Of a stretch of 64,000 nt of DNA, positions 20,040 through 29,368 are shown piece after piece. Positions within the stretch are counted from its first letter, which is position 1. Each line of letters starts with the position of its first letter. The stretch is from Pseudonocardia kunmingensis. GTDB lineage: Bacteria; Actinomycetota; Actinomycetes; Mycobacteriales; Pseudonocardiaceae. The notes under the pieces were generated by a model. The model saw only the letters and a list, made by a program, of their open reading frames with translations, was not told the origin of the DNA and ran no database searches. A program made the translations under genes and the position numbers. The stretch is from NCBI RefSeq assembly GCF_006716445.1, contig NZ_VFPA01000001.1:434001-498000 (forward strand), given 5' to 3'.

Positions 20040-21059
20040 GTGGGCATCCCGCGCTCCGAGCGGGCCACGATCGTCGACGTGGCCGCGCGCGCCGGTGTCG
20101 CCGTGAGCACCGCGTCCAAGGCGCTCAACGGCCGGGGGCAGCTGCGCGCCGAGACCCGCCACCGCGTGCTCACCGCCGCCGACGAGCTCGGCTTCCAGGC
20201 CAACACCTTCGCGCGCAGCCTGCTGTCGGACCGCAGCTACTCGGTCGGCCTGCTCACCAGCGACCGCGTCGGCCGGTTCAGCGTGCCCGTGCTCGCCGGC
20301 GTCGAGGACGCGCTCGGGGTCGGCACGATCCTCGTCCACCTCTGCGACGCCCGCGGCGACCCGCTGCGCGAGCAGCACTACGTGCGCACCCTGCTCACCC
20401 GCCGCACCGACGGCATCATCGTCACCGCCGAGCGCACCGACCCCCGCCCGCCGATCGCGGTGCAGCGGCCGGTGCCGGTCGTCTACGCCTACGCGCAGTC
20501 CGAGCGTGCGCAGGACGTCTCGGTGGTCCCCGACGACCGCCAGGGGGCCACGCTGCTCACCCGGCACCTCGTCGAGTCGGGCCGGCGCCGGATCGGCCAC
20601 GTCACCGGGGACTGGTGGCACGCGATCCACGAGCGGGCCGCGGGCGTCCGCGCGGTGCTGGCCGAGGCGGGGCTGGAGCTCGCGGGCGGCGAGCCCGTCG
20701 GCGGCGACTGGAGCGAGGCGTGGGGCCGGCAGGCCACCGAGATCCTGCTGCGCCGCGACCCGCACGTCGACGCGATCGTGTGCGGCACCGACGAGATCGC
20801 CCGCGGCGTCATGGACACCCTGCGCGACCACGGCCGGCGCGTGCCCGACGACGTCGCCGTCGCGGGCTTCGACAACTGGGAGCCGCTCGTCACGGGCAGC
20901 CGCGTGCCCCTGACCTCGGTGGACCTGGGCCTGCCCGCGATCGGCCGGCGTGCGGCGGAGCTGTTGCTCGCCGCGATGGAGGGCCGCGCCGAACCCGGCG
21001 TCCGGAAGCTGCCGTGCCGGCTCGTCGTGCGGGAGTCCACCGGGGCGGCGGCACCGTGA
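20040..21059 (+). CDS. LacI-family transcriptional regulator
   Basis: 339 residues. The N-terminal TIVDVAARAGVAVSTASKALNG is the helix-turn-helix, and the hinge reads FQANTFARSL. The remainder is a periplasmic-binding-protein-like sensor (VPDDVAVAGFDNWEPLVTGSRVPLTSVD). The GTG at 20040 follows GAGGAGGTGGG; the longer reading frame from 19998 would add an unusual N-terminal extension. Position suggests a sugar-responsive repressor of the divergent ABC importer. Confidence 0.88.
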   Translation: MGIPRSERATIVDVAARAGVAVSTASKALNGRGQLRAETRHRVLTAADELGFQANTFARSLLSDRSYSVGLLTSDRVGRFSVPVLAGVEDALGVGTILVHLCDARGDPLREQHYVRTLLTRRTDGIIVTAERTDPRPPIAVQRPVPVVYAYAQSERAQDVSVVPDDRQGATLLTRHLVESGRRRIGHVTGDWWHAIHERAAGVRAVLAEAGLELAGGEPVGGDWSEAWGRQATEILLRRDPHVDAIVCGTDEIARGVMDTLRDHGRRVPDDVAVAGFDNWEPLVTGSRVPLTSVDLGLPAIGRRAAELLLAAMEGRAEPGVRKLPCRLVVRESTGAAAP

Positions 21060-21080
21060 GAGCGGCGGCGTGAACGCCGA

Positions 21081-21803
21081 TCAGAGCGAGTCGAGGAACC
21101 GCTGCGCCACCTGCTGCACCATCTCCGCGCCGCCGTCGAACTCGGCCGAGGAGTACTCGCCGTAGGTGTAGGCGAGGAAGACCGCGTCGCCGACCCGGGT
21201 CACCGCGATCCGGTGGCCGTAGGGGGCGAACTGCTGCCCGCCGAACCACACGGCGGCGAGGAACCCGTCCTCGCCCAGGTCGGGCTCGTCGCGGGTGGCC
21301 CACGTCCAGTCGCTGCCACCCGGCGTCGTCCCGGTGCGGCACGCCTCGAGCGCCCGGCGGAACCCCGCCACCACCTCGGTCGCGGCCTCGGCGGACGGGT
21401 ACACGCCGAGCTGGCGCGCGTCGTAGGCCTCCGGGCCCTCCCGGAAGACGGTCCGGAACCGCGCACGCTGGGCGTCCGTCGGGTAGGCCGTCGGCCGGCA
21501 CGGGTCGAGCAGCCACGCCCGGTCCGGGTTCTCGTCGGTGATCCAGTCGGTGAACTCGGCGGTGTCGCTGCGGCCGCCCTCGTCGGGCAGGAGCAGCGAC
21601 TCGGGCACGCTCGCGCCGTCGACGTCCGGCGCTGCCGTGGCCGTGGACGTGGCAGACGGGGTGGCCGGCGCGGGGGCCGACGGGACGGGGGCCGCGGCCT
21701 CCACCGCAGGCCCTCCCCCGGTCCCGGCGCCGCAGCCGGCCGACAGCACCGCGACCACGGCCAGCGCGGCGACCGCCGCCCGGGGCGTGCACGTCCTGTT
21801 CAT
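21081..21803 (-). CDS. Lipoprotein of unknown function
   Basis: 240-residue secreted lipoprotein with a typical signal peptide ending in LSAGC, followed by a Pro/Ala/Thr-rich spacer (about residues 25-65) and a globular domain. The domain (DWITDENPDRAWLLDPCRPTAYPTD, YDARQLGVYPSAEAATEVV, VGDAVFLAYTYGEYSS) is a pattern seen in actinomycete cell-surface proteins without assigned role. Convergent with the LacI gene, 21 bp apart. Function not recognised. Confidence 0.75.
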   Translation of the reverse strand: MNRTCTPRAAVAALAVVAVLSAGCGAGTGGGPAVEAAAPVPSAPAPATPSATSTATAAPDVDGASVPESLLLPDEGGRSDTAEFTDWITDENPDRAWLLDPCRPTAYPTDAQRARFRTVFREGPEAYDARQLGVYPSAEAATEVVAGFRRALEACRTGTTPGGSDWTWATRDEPDLGEDGFLAAVWFGGQQFAPYGHRIAVTRVGDAVFLAYTYGEYSSAEFDGGAEMVQQVAQRFLDSL

Positions 21804-21992
21804 CGGATCCCCCGATCCTCGTCCCGCACCAGTAGGACGTGGCGCACGCCGATCCGGTTGCCCCGGTCAGCCGTTCGGGGTGCGCCGAGCGGCCGACTCG
21901 CCGCGGCCCGGGCTTGGGGGAACGGGCAGAACACGGAAGAGTGAGCGCAGATCCGATCATCGCCGCACCGATGCAGGAAGCGAGCACCCGAC

Positions 21993-22817
21993 GTGACCGA
22001 CGAGCCCGCCGACCCGATCGCCGGGACGGGAATCGACACCACCGTGCCGCACTCGGCGCGGATCTGGAACTACTGGCTCGGCGGCAAGGACAACTACGCC
22101 GTCGACCGGGAGGCCGGTGACGCCTGGACGGCCATCCACCCCGAGATCACCGTCATCGCGCGCGAGACCAGGGCGTTCCTGCGCCGCTCGCTGGAGCACC
22201 TGGCCGGTGAGGTGGGGATCCGGCAGTTCCTGGACGTCGGCACCGGCCTGCCCACGGCCGAGAACACCCACCAGGTCGCCCAGCGCATCGCCCCGGAGTC
22301 GCGGGTCGTCTACGTCGACAACGACCCGCTGGTGCTGGCGCACGCGCGCGCACTGCTCACCAGCACCCCGCAGGGCAGCACCCGCTACCTGCACGCCGAC
22401 ATGCACGACTCGCAGGCGCTGATCGACGGGGCCGCCGAGATCCTCGACCTCACCCAGCCGGTGGCGGTCTACTTCATGGGCGTCCTCGGACACATCGGTG
22501 ACCTCGAGGAGGCCAGGACGCTCGTCAAGGGCCTCATGGACCGGGTGCCCCCGGGCAGCTACCTCACGATCTGCGACAGCACCCACCCCGCAGAGGACCC
22601 GGCCTTCCAGAAGGCCCAGGAGGACTACGCCGACACCGGCGCCATCCCCTACTGGAACCGCCACCCCGAGGAGATCGCGAGCTTCTTCGACGGGCTCGAG
22701 TGGGTGGAGCCCGGCTTCGTCTCGGTCCCGCTCTGGCGGCCCGACGACCTCAGGTCCCGCAACGGCGTCGCGCCCACGCCCCTCGACCACTTCGGCGGCG
22801 TCGCGCGCAAGCCCTAG
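21993..22817 (+). CDS. DUF574 SAM-dependent methyltransferase
   Basis: 274 residues. The opening VPHSARIWNYWLGGKDNYAVDREAGD is diagnostic of DUF574 methyltransferases, a large actinomycete family with a Rossmann fold (FLDVGTGLPTAENTHQVAQ, VVYVDNDPLVLAHARALL). Substrates are unknown. The GTG start follows a GGAAGCGAG stretch. It is a single gene between a divergent lipoprotein and the TPP enzyme. Confidence 0.88.
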   Translation: MTDEPADPIAGTGIDTTVPHSARIWNYWLGGKDNYAVDREAGDAWTAIHPEITVIARETRAFLRRSLEHLAGEVGIRQFLDVGTGLPTAENTHQVAQRIAPESRVVYVDNDPLVLAHARALLTSTPQGSTRYLHADMHDSQALIDGAAEILDLTQPVAVYFMGVLGHIGDLEEARTLVKGLMDRVPPGSYLTICDSTHPAEDPAFQKAQEDYADTGAIPYWNRHPEEIASFFDGLEWVEPGFVSVPLWRPDDLRSRNGVAPTPLDHFGGVARKP

Positions 22818-22891
22818 CCCCCTCCCACCGTGTGATCGCCGCGATGCCGGGTAGCCCGACCCGGAGACGATCCACGAGGAGAGGGTGCGTG

Positions 22892-24685
22892 ATGGCGCAG
22901 ACGGTGGGCGACCACCTCCTGGGCAGGCTGCGGGAGTGGGGCGTCGAGCAGGTGTTCGGCTACCCGGGCGACGGCATCAACGGCATCATCGCGTCGTTCG
23001 GGAAGGCCGGGGACCGGCCCCGGTTCATCCAGACCCGCCACGAGGAGATGGCCGCGTTCGCGGCCGTCGGGTACGCGAAATTCACCGGTCAGGTCGGCGT
23101 CTGCACGGCGACGTCCGGCCCGGGTGCCATCCACCTGCTCAACGGCCTCTACGACGCGAAGCTCGACCACGTCCCGGTCGTCGCGATCGTCGGGCAGACC
23201 GAGCGGAGCGCGATGGGCGGGGCCTACCAGCAGGAGGTGGACCTGCAGGCCCTGTTCAAGGACGTGGCGAGCGACTACCTCGTCGAGGTCAACGTCCCCG
23301 AGCAGCTGCCCAACGCGCTCGACCGCGCCTTCCGCACGGCGATGGCCCGCCGCGCGCCCACGGCGCTGATCATCCCGAGCGACCTGCAGGACGAGGACTA
23401 CTCCCCGCCTGCCCACGCCTTCAAGCAGGTGCCCTCGAGCGCACCGGGGCTCGCCGCGCCGACCCTCGTACCCGACGGCGCCGAGCTCGCCCGCGCCGCG
23501 GAGGTGCTCAACGCGGGGCAGAAGGTCGCGATCCTGGTCGGACAGGGCGCCCGCGGAGCCGCCGCGGAGGTCGAGCAGGTGGCCGACGTCCTGGGTGCCG
23601 GGGTCGCGAAGGCACTGCTCGGCAAGGACGTGCTGTCCGACGATCTGCCGTTCGTCACCGGGTCGATCGGGCTGCTCGGCACGCGCCCGTCCTACGAGCT
23701 GATGCGCGACTGCGACACCCTGCTCATCGTCGGCTCGAACTTCCCCTACAGCCAGTTCCTCCCCGAGTTCGGGCAGGCCAGGGCCGTGCAGATCGACATC
23801 GACGGCGGGTTGATCGGGATGCGGTACCCGACCGAGGTCAACCTGCTCGGTGACGCGCGCACCACCTTGGCGGCGCTGCTGCCGCTGCTGTCCGGGCCCA
23901 CCGACCGCGCCTGGCGGGAGCTGGTCGAGGAGGGCGTGGCGCGCTGGTGGGGCACGATGGAGCGGCAGGCGATGCTCGACGCCGACCCCGTCAACCCGAT
24001 GCGGATCGTGTGGGAGCTCTCCCAGCGCCTGCCCCTTGACGCGATCGTCACGGCCGACTCCGGCTCCGTCGCGAACTGGTACGCCCGCATGCTGCGCATC
24101 CGCGGCGACGTCCGCGGCTCGCTGTCGGGCACCCTCGCGACGATGGGACCCGCGGTCCCGTACGCGATCGGCGCGAAGTTCGCCCATCCCGGCCGGCCGG
24201 CGATCGCGCTGACCGGCGACGGCGCGATGCAGATGAACGGGCTCGCCGAGCTGCTCACGATCCGCCGCTACGCCGAACGCTGGTCCGATCCGCGGTGCGT
24301 GGTCTGCGTCCTGCACAACAACGACCTCAACCAGGTCACGTGGGAGCTGCGGGCGATGGGCGGGGCGCCCAAGTTCGAGGAGTCGCAGAACCTCCCCGAC
24401 GTCTCGTACGCCGACTTCGCCCGCGGCATCGGCCTCGAGGCGATCACCGTGACCGCGCCCGACGAGCTCGGGCCGGCCTGGGAGCGGGCGCTGAGCGCCG
24501 ACCGTCCGGCCGTCCTCGACGTGCGCTGCGACCCGGAGGTCCCGCCGATCCCGCCGCACGCCACGTTCGAACAGGCCGAGTCGATGCTGCAGGCCGTGCT
24601 CAAGGGCGACCCGGACGCCTTCCACCTCGTCGCCCAGGGCCTCAAGACGAAGCTGCAGGAGGCGCTGCCCGGCCGGCGCCACTGA
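22892..24685 (+). CDS. Thiamine-diphosphate enzyme, pyruvate-oxidase-like (YdaP/PoxB type)
   Basis: 597 residues with three domains: pyrimidine-binding (RHEEMAAFAAVGYAKFTGQ with the catalytic Glu), a central nucleotide-binding-like domain (near 200-330) and the TPP domain (ALTGDGAMQMNGLAELLTI and VLHNNDLNQVTWE). It resembles YdaP/PoxB-like proteins that decarboxylate 2-oxoacids; actual substrate is unknown. The ATG at 22892 follows GAGGAGAGGG; a GTG three bases upstream is also possible. No neighbouring pathway genes identify its partner. Confidence 0.85.
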   Translation: MAQTVGDHLLGRLREWGVEQVFGYPGDGINGIIASFGKAGDRPRFIQTRHEEMAAFAAVGYAKFTGQVGVCTATSGPGAIHLLNGLYDAKLDHVPVVAIVGQTERSAMGGAYQQEVDLQALFKDVASDYLVEVNVPEQLPNALDRAFRTAMARRAPTALIIPSDLQDEDYSPPAHAFKQVPSSAPGLAAPTLVPDGAELARAAEVLNAGQKVAILVGQGARGAAAEVEQVADVLGAGVAKALLGKDVLSDDLPFVTGSIGLLGTRPSYELMRDCDTLLIVGSNFPYSQFLPEFGQARAVQIDIDGGLIGMRYPTEVNLLGDARTTLAALLPLLSGPTDRAWRELVEEGVARWWGTMERQAMLDADPVNPMRIVWELSQRLPLDAIVTADSGSVANWYARMLRIRGDVRGSLSGTLATMGPAVPYAIGAKFAHPGRPAIALTGDGAMQMNGLAELLTIRRYAERWSDPRCVVCVLHNNDLNQVTWELRAMGGAPKFEESQNLPDVSYADFARGIGLEAITVTAPDELGPAWERALSADRPAVLDVRCDPEVPPIPPHATFEQAESMLQAVLKGDPDAFHLVAQGLKTKLQEALPGRRH

Positions 24686-25004
24686 CGGCGATCGGACTGC
24701 GTCCGGACGGGTGCCGCGCGCACACGCAGCGTCACCGGCCCGGGGGGCGGGTCCCCGCCGTCGCCGGCGGCAGGAATGAGCCGTTCGGACCGACGCCTGC
24801 GCCCTCCCGGCCGCCTGGACCGGCGTCTGCGGCGGTGGGCGGTCGCGCAGGCACGCCCGGCGGCACCGCGGCCGGTTCCGGGACTGTTCAGGTGATGCGG
24901 GACGAGCGGGCGAACGACGTCTGGCAGGGCGAAACGCCCACGGAGTAGGAATCGACTTCCCAGCCGCTCTCGACCTGCACGAACGGCACTCCGGAAGGCC
25001 CACC
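24686..25004. other. Intergenic region with no clear gene
   Basis: 319 bp without a recognisable gene. Near 24983 a short stretch (ACGAACGGCAC) is shared with the terminator at 26684-26734, which may hint at a degraded repeat copy. The right end carries GGAAGG before the GTG at 25005. No strong hairpin, tRNA or operator was found. Confidence 0.3.
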
Positions 25005-26678
25005 GTGGAACCGCCCGTCCCCGCTCACGCAACCCGTCTCGGCGCACCCGCCACGATCACGGTCGCCGAGCTGCTCGCCCGGTGCGCGGCGGGGGCCGGT
25101 CCCGCCCGCGCCGCGGCGGTGCCCGGGTCGGCGATCTCGGTGACGGCGCTGTTGCGGCGCGAGGGGCGCGGCCCGCACACCGCCGACCGGCCGTTGCAGC
25201 CGCGCGGCCGCGACCGGCTCGTGGATGCCACGCCGCCCCGCCGGAGCGTCCGCAAGGCCACCGCGGCGGCGGGCGCGCTGTTCGCCGCCACGGCGGTCGT
25301 CGGCAGCACGCTCGTCGACAACGCCGTCCGGCACTCCGCCCCGGCCCCCGCGCTCGGCGCCCCGCTGTCGGACGCCGCGGGGGCGGCCTCCCCGGGCCCG
25401 AGCCGGCTCGCGCTCTCCGCGGACCCGGCGGACGGAGCCACGTTCGCCGGGGTGCGTCAGCTGTTCGCCGAGGTCGTCCCGTCCGAGCTCGATGCTCCCC
25501 TCCTCGCTTCGGCCGCCGCGTCGGTCCACCTCCCCTCGACTCCGTCCGGAGCTCGGGACGGGTCCACCGGACCCGCCGCGACGCCCGGGACGGGGACCGT
25601 CCCGCCCGGCGGACCCGGCACCCCGCCGGGCGGGACCCCGCTCGCCCCGTCGTCCGGCGCCGGCGGGTCCCCGACCACGCCCGGCCTGCTCGCGGGTCCT
25701 CCCGGTGCGCCCGGTGGCCCTCGGGGGGTTCCCGCTGTCCCCGGTGGCCCTCCGGGGGCTCCCGCTGTCCCCGGCGCTCCCGGCAACCCCCCGGGCGCCC
25801 CCGGTGGCGGTGCGGCTCCGGGCGGGCCCGGCGGCGGAACGGGTGTCGCCCCCACGCCCGGCGACCTCACGACACCGCAGGTGCACGTGCCCACCGTGGG
25901 CGCGGAGGTGCCCGTCGTCGGCCCGGTCCGCACGCCCGCGGTGACGCTGGGGCCGGCGCGCGTCGCACCGCCGGCCCTGTCCGCCGCGGTCGCCCCCGAC
26001 GAGGTCGCCGTGGCCACCAGCGGCACCGGCGTCGACGTCCCCGACCTCGCGGTCTCCGGCGCCGCGGCCGGCCCGCTCGCCACCTCCGCCACCGGGCTCC
26101 GCACCCCCGACGTCGCACTCAGCGGGGCCGGGATCGCGCTGGACGCCGAGACGGGCCCCGAGCTCACCGTCCCCGGGGCGGCCGTCTCGGGCACGCGGCT
26201 GCAGACACCCGACGTGACGCTCGGTCCCGCCACGGTCCCGCTCCCCGACGTGGAGCTGCCGGCCGTGGAGCTCCCCGCCACGACCGTCGGTGGCGACGAC
26301 GCGCTCGCCGACACCGTCGAGGGGCTCGGGCGGGGCGTGGGTGGCGCCGACGAGGAGGACGAGGAGAACACCGACGACGCCGGCCCGCTCCCGTCCCGCA
26401 CGAGCGGCGACGGCGACAGCCGCACCCCCGCCGAGACCGACGCGTCCGGCACGACGTCGCAGGACACCGGCATCGACATCCCGCAGAACGACGAGCGCAG
26501 CGACGACGGCGAGCCCGAGGACGGCGAACGCGTTGCCGGTGACAGCGGTCGCGACACCGGCGAAGGCGACGCCGAGGACAGCGACGAGAACACAGCCGCC
26601 GACGCGGACGGGGATGCGGAGGCAGGCACCGACACCGAAGCCGACACGGACACCGATGCCGACGAGGACTCCGAGTAA
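25005..26678 (+). CDS. Membrane-anchored Pro/Gly-rich and acidic surface protein
   Basis: 557 residues, function unknown. A short cytoplasmic part carries TITVAELLARCAAG and AISVTALLRREGRG, then one membrane segment near 83-105 (ATAAAGALFAATAVVGSTLV). Outside follow a collagen-like Gly/Pro-rich zone (about 185-290, many PGAPG and PGGP repeats), a zone of degenerate repeats around TPDVTLGPA and TPAVTLGPA (about 300-430), and an acidic tail of Asp/Glu/Thr (about 440-557). Such architecture suggests a cell-wall-spanning or surface protein. A perfect terminator hairpin follows 6 bp after the stop. Confidence 0.65.
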   Translation: MEPPVPAHATRLGAPATITVAELLARCAAGAGPARAAAVPGSAISVTALLRREGRGPHTADRPLQPRGRDRLVDATPPRRSVRKATAAAGALFAATAVVGSTLVDNAVRHSAPAPALGAPLSDAAGAASPGPSRLALSADPADGATFAGVRQLFAEVVPSELDAPLLASAAASVHLPSTPSGARDGSTGPAATPGTGTVPPGGPGTPPGGTPLAPSSGAGGSPTTPGLLAGPPGAPGGPRGVPAVPGGPPGAPAVPGAPGNPPGAPGGGAAPGGPGGGTGVAPTPGDLTTPQVHVPTVGAEVPVVGPVRTPAVTLGPARVAPPALSAAVAPDEVAVATSGTGVDVPDLAVSGAAAGPLATSATGLRTPDVALSGAGIALDAETGPELTVPGAAVSGTRLQTPDVTLGPATVPLPDVELPAVELPATTVGGDDALADTVEGLGRGVGGADEEDEENTDDAGPLPSRTSGDGDSRTPAETDASGTTSQDTGIDIPQNDERSDDGEPEDGERVAGDSGRDTGEGDAEDSDENTAADADGDAEAGTDTEADTDTDADEDSE

Positions 26679-26683
26679 CACCC

Positions 26684-26734
26684 GGACGAACGGCACTTTC
26701 GTCGATACCTAGCCGACGAAAGTGCCGTTCGTCC
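26684..26734. terminator. Perfect 21-bp hairpin terminator
   Basis: Arms 26684-26704 and 26714-26734 pair without mismatch around a 9-base loop (ATACCTAGC). The arm begins GGACGAACGGCACTTTCG. It lies just after the acidic surface-protein gene and before the SRPBCC gene. It lacks a T-run, as is usual for actinomycete terminators. Confidence 0.85.
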
Positions 26735-26828
26735 CGCGAATCCCGTTCCGCCCCGGGCGAGCGCCCTCCCGTGGTGGAACCGGCCGTCCGGACTGCCGCC
26801 CCACCCGTGGCCGATCTACGCTTCCGGC

Positions 26829-27266
26829 GTGGTCACCGTGCGCCGCACCATCGATGCCCCTGCCGACGCCGTCTGGGCCGTCCTCGCCGACGGCTGGCTC
26901 TACCCGTCCTGGGTGGTCGGCGCCTCCCGGATGCGCGAGGTCGACCCGGCGTGGCCGGGGGTGGGCGCGAGCCTGCACCACTCCGTCGGCACCTGGCCGA
27001 TGCTGCTGAACGACACGACCACGGTGCTGGCCAGCGTGCCGAAGCGGGAGCTCGTGCTGCGCGCCCGCGGGTGGCCGTTCGGGGAGGCCGAGATCCGGCT
27101 GGTGCTCCAGGAGCGGGCGCAGGGCTGCGAGGTGGAGATGTCCGAGGTGGCCCGCAGCGGCCCGGGCCGCCTGGTGCCCGAGGCCGCGCAGTCGGTCCTG
27201 ATCCGTCCCCGCAACGTCGAGTCGCTGCGCCGCCTCGCCTACCTGGCCGAGGGCGAGTCCCGGTAG
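26829..27266 (+). CDS. SRPBCC-fold (polyketide cyclase/START-like) protein
   Basis: 145 residues. The opening VTVRRTIDAPADAVWAVLADGWLYPSWVVGA is the usual start of SRPBCC proteins, which bind hydrophobic ligands or act as cyclases. No catalytic residue can be inferred. It converges on and overlaps by 28 bp the phytoene-desaturase-like gene; such a pair is common in actinomycetes and may be functionally linked. Start is a GTG or ATG near 26829 with no strong ribosome binding site. Confidence 0.78.
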   Translation: MVTVRRTIDAPADAVWAVLADGWLYPSWVVGASRMREVDPAWPGVGASLHHSVGTWPMLLNDTTTVLASVPKRELVLRARGWPFGEAEIRLVLQERAQGCEVEMSEVARSGPGRLVPEAAQSVLIRPRNVESLRRLAYLAEGESR

Positions 27267-28849
27267 ACCAGTTCCAGCGCCGCCGACGTGACGCGGCGCC
27301 GGACCGCGCCGAGCGCCCGCTGCTCCCCGAGGGCCGCCCTGGCGGCGAGCCAGCCGCACACGCCGTGCACACCGCCACCGGGGTGGGCCGAGGCGCTGCC
27401 CAGGTACAGCCCGCCGACGACGGTCTCGGGGCGCCCGAGGCCCGGCACCGGCCGGAACACGAGCTGCTGGAACAGCTGGGCCGTGCCGCCGTTGACGGCG
27501 CCGTGCACGAGGTTGGGGTCCGTGGCCTGCAGGTCGCCCGGCCGCTGGACGTCGCGGTGCAGCACCCGGGCGCCGAAGCCGGGGGCGAACTCCTCGACGG
27601 TCGCGTCGACCCGCCGGGCCAGCTCCTCGGCCGCGTCGTCGTCGCTCACCCCCCGCGGCAGGTGGGTGTAGGCCCAGGCGCTCTCCGTGCCCTCCGGGGA
27701 CCGGCCGGGGTCGGCGGTGGTCATCTGCCCGAACAGCATGAACGGGGTCTGCGGGAGCGCCCGTGACTCGATGTCCGCCGACCAGTGGGTGAGCCCGGCC
27801 TCGTCGGCGCCGAGGTGGACGGTGCCGGCTCCGGCCACGCCCGGGTTGCGCCACGGGATGGGCCCGTCCAGCGCCCAGTTGACCTTGACGACGGGGGTGT
27901 CCCACTCGAAGCGGTCGAGGTCGGCGCGCAGCCGAGGCGGGAGCGCGTCGGCCGGCAGCAGGTCGCGGTAGAGCATCGGCGCCGCGATGTCGGCGATCAC
28001 GGCGCGGCGGGCGCGCACCGTCAGGCCGGTGGCGGTGTGCACGGCGACGGCCCGGCCGCCGCGCACGTCGATGCGTTCCACGTGCTCGCCGGTGCGCAGC
28101 TCGGCACCCGCTCCCCTGGCCCGGCGGGCGAGGGCGGCGGCGAGCTCCCCCGCCCCGCCGACCGGCACCGGGAAACCGTGCTTCTGTCCCAGCATCGCGA
28201 GCAGCCAGCCGAACACGCCGCTCACGGTGGCGTCGGGAGGGGCGTCGGCGTGCACGGCGTTGCCGGCGAGCAGCAGCCGGGCACCCTCACCGGCGAACAG
28301 CTCCTCCCCCATCCGGCGGGCCGGCAGCGCGAGGAAGCGGGCCAGCCGCAGCGCGTCGGCCGTGCCGATGCGGCGCAGCAGCGCGGCCGGCCCCCGCACC
28401 GGCGGGAACGCCGTGAAGACCGTGCGCAGCACCGCGTCGCCGATCGCGTCCCACTGCGCGCACAGCGCCAGCCAGGCGTCGCCGTCGCGCGGGTGGTTCT
28501 CGGCGAGGCCCGCGGCGGTGCGCTCCCGATCGCGGTGCAGGACGGCCGCCTGCGCCCCGTCGGGCCGGATCGGGTGGGCCAGCACGGCGGGGGCGTGCGA
28601 CCAGCGCAGCCCGCAGCGCTCCAGCTCCAACGACCGCAGCACCGGGGACGCGGCCGAGAGCGGGTAGAACGCGCTGAAGAGGTCCGCGGTGAAGCCGGGG
28701 TGCAGCTCGGCGGAGCGCACGGCCCCGCCGAGGACCTCGGCGGACTCCAGCAGGCACACGTCCCAGCCGGCGTCGGCCAGCACGGCGGCCGCCACGAGCC
28801 CGTGGTGGCCCCCGCCGATCACGACGGCGTCGGCGGTTCGGATCGTCAT
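27239..28849 (-). CDS. FAD-dependent phytoene-desaturase-like oxidoreductase
   Basis: 536-residue flavoprotein of the CrtI/amine-oxidase type. The N-terminal AVVIGGGHHGLVAAAVLADAG is the FAD dinucleotide-binding motif, followed by LLESAEVLGGAVRSAE. The C-terminal LYLGSASAHPGGGVHGVCGW is the conserved FAD-contact end of this family. There are no carotenoid genes nearby, so a carotenoid role is not supported; PYROXD2-like oxidoreductases of unknown substrate are the closer match. Confidence 0.85.
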   Translation of the reverse strand: MTIRTADAVVIGGGHHGLVAAAVLADAGWDVCLLESAEVLGGAVRSAELHPGFTADLFSAFYPLSAASPVLRSLELERCGLRWSHAPAVLAHPIRPDGAQAAVLHRDRERTAAGLAENHPRDGDAWLALCAQWDAIGDAVLRTVFTAFPPVRGPAALLRRIGTADALRLARFLALPARRMGEELFAGEGARLLLAGNAVHADAPPDATVSGVFGWLLAMLGQKHGFPVPVGGAGELAAALARRARGAGAELRTGEHVERIDVRGGRAVAVHTATGLTVRARRAVIADIAAPMLYRDLLPADALPPRLRADLDRFEWDTPVVKVNWALDGPIPWRNPGVAGAGTVHLGADEAGLTHWSADIESRALPQTPFMLFGQMTTADPGRSPEGTESAWAYTHLPRGVSDDDAAEELARRVDATVEEFAPGFGARVLHRDVQRPGDLQATDPNLVHGAVNGGTAQLFQQLVFRPVPGLGRPETVVGGLYLGSASAHPGGGVHGVCGWLAARAALGEQRALGAVRRRVTSAALELVYRDSPSAR

Positions 28850-28941
28850 GGCGCCACTATCGCCCCCGCCGCGGCACCCGGCACCCGCAGATGACCTCAG
28901 GGGTAATGGAGCGGCGCACCGCGGGGCGCGAGGATGGACGC

Positions 28942-29358
28942 ATGAGCACGAGGACGACCATCGACGAGTTCCTGCGCCGGAGCGCGGAGGGCGATCCGGA
29001 GCGGATCGCGGCGCTGTACGCCGACGAGGTCGAGTGGATGCTGGACTGGCCCGACGGCGACTACGCGGACACGGTGCCCTGGATCCGGCACCGCTCCACC
29101 CGTGCCGGGGTGGCCGAGCACTTCCGGCTGATCGCCGAGCACCACGTCCCGCAGGAGAGCACGACGACGCTGACGGCGGTCCTCGTCGACGGCGGCGACG
29201 CGGTGCTGCTCGGCGAGTTCCGCAACACCGCGAAGCCCACGGGCCGCCGCTACACGGCCGCGTTCGCCCTGCACCTGACCGTGACGGACGGGTTGATCAC
29301 CCGCCACCACGTCTACGAGGACAGCCTCGCCGTGGCCAGGGCGTTCGGCGCGGCGTGA
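28942..29358 (+). CDS. NTF2-like (SnoaL-type) protein
   Basis: 138 residues with the nuclear-transport-factor-2-like cone fold pattern: TIDEFLRRSAEGDPERIAALYADEVEW, then HYSTRAGV-like positions and a closing strand VTDGLITRHHVYEDS. Members act as ketosteroid-isomerase-like enzymes or ligand binders. The ATG at 28942 matches the family start; the frame is open upstream but without family similarity. It is divergent from the phytoene-desaturase-like gene. Confidence 0.75.
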   Translation: MSTRTTIDEFLRRSAEGDPERIAALYADEVEWMLDWPDGDYADTVPWIRHRSTRAGVAEHFRLIAEHHVPQESTTTLTAVLVDGGDAVLLGEFRNTAKPTGRRYTAAFALHLTVTDGLITRHHVYEDSLAVARAFGAA

Positions 29359-29368
29359 GCCGTGGCGG

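Noticed and set aside
24686..25004. Possible small gene or regulatory RNA between the TPP enzyme and the surface protein
   Set aside because: Frames lack a ribosome binding site and similarity, and no strong fold was seen; only a weak shared 11-base stretch with a later terminator.
26829..28849. Carotenoid biosynthesis cluster suggested by the phytoene-desaturase-like gene
   Set aside because: No phytoene synthase, cyclase or prenyltransferase gene lies nearby, and the protein fits the broader PYROXD2-like group.
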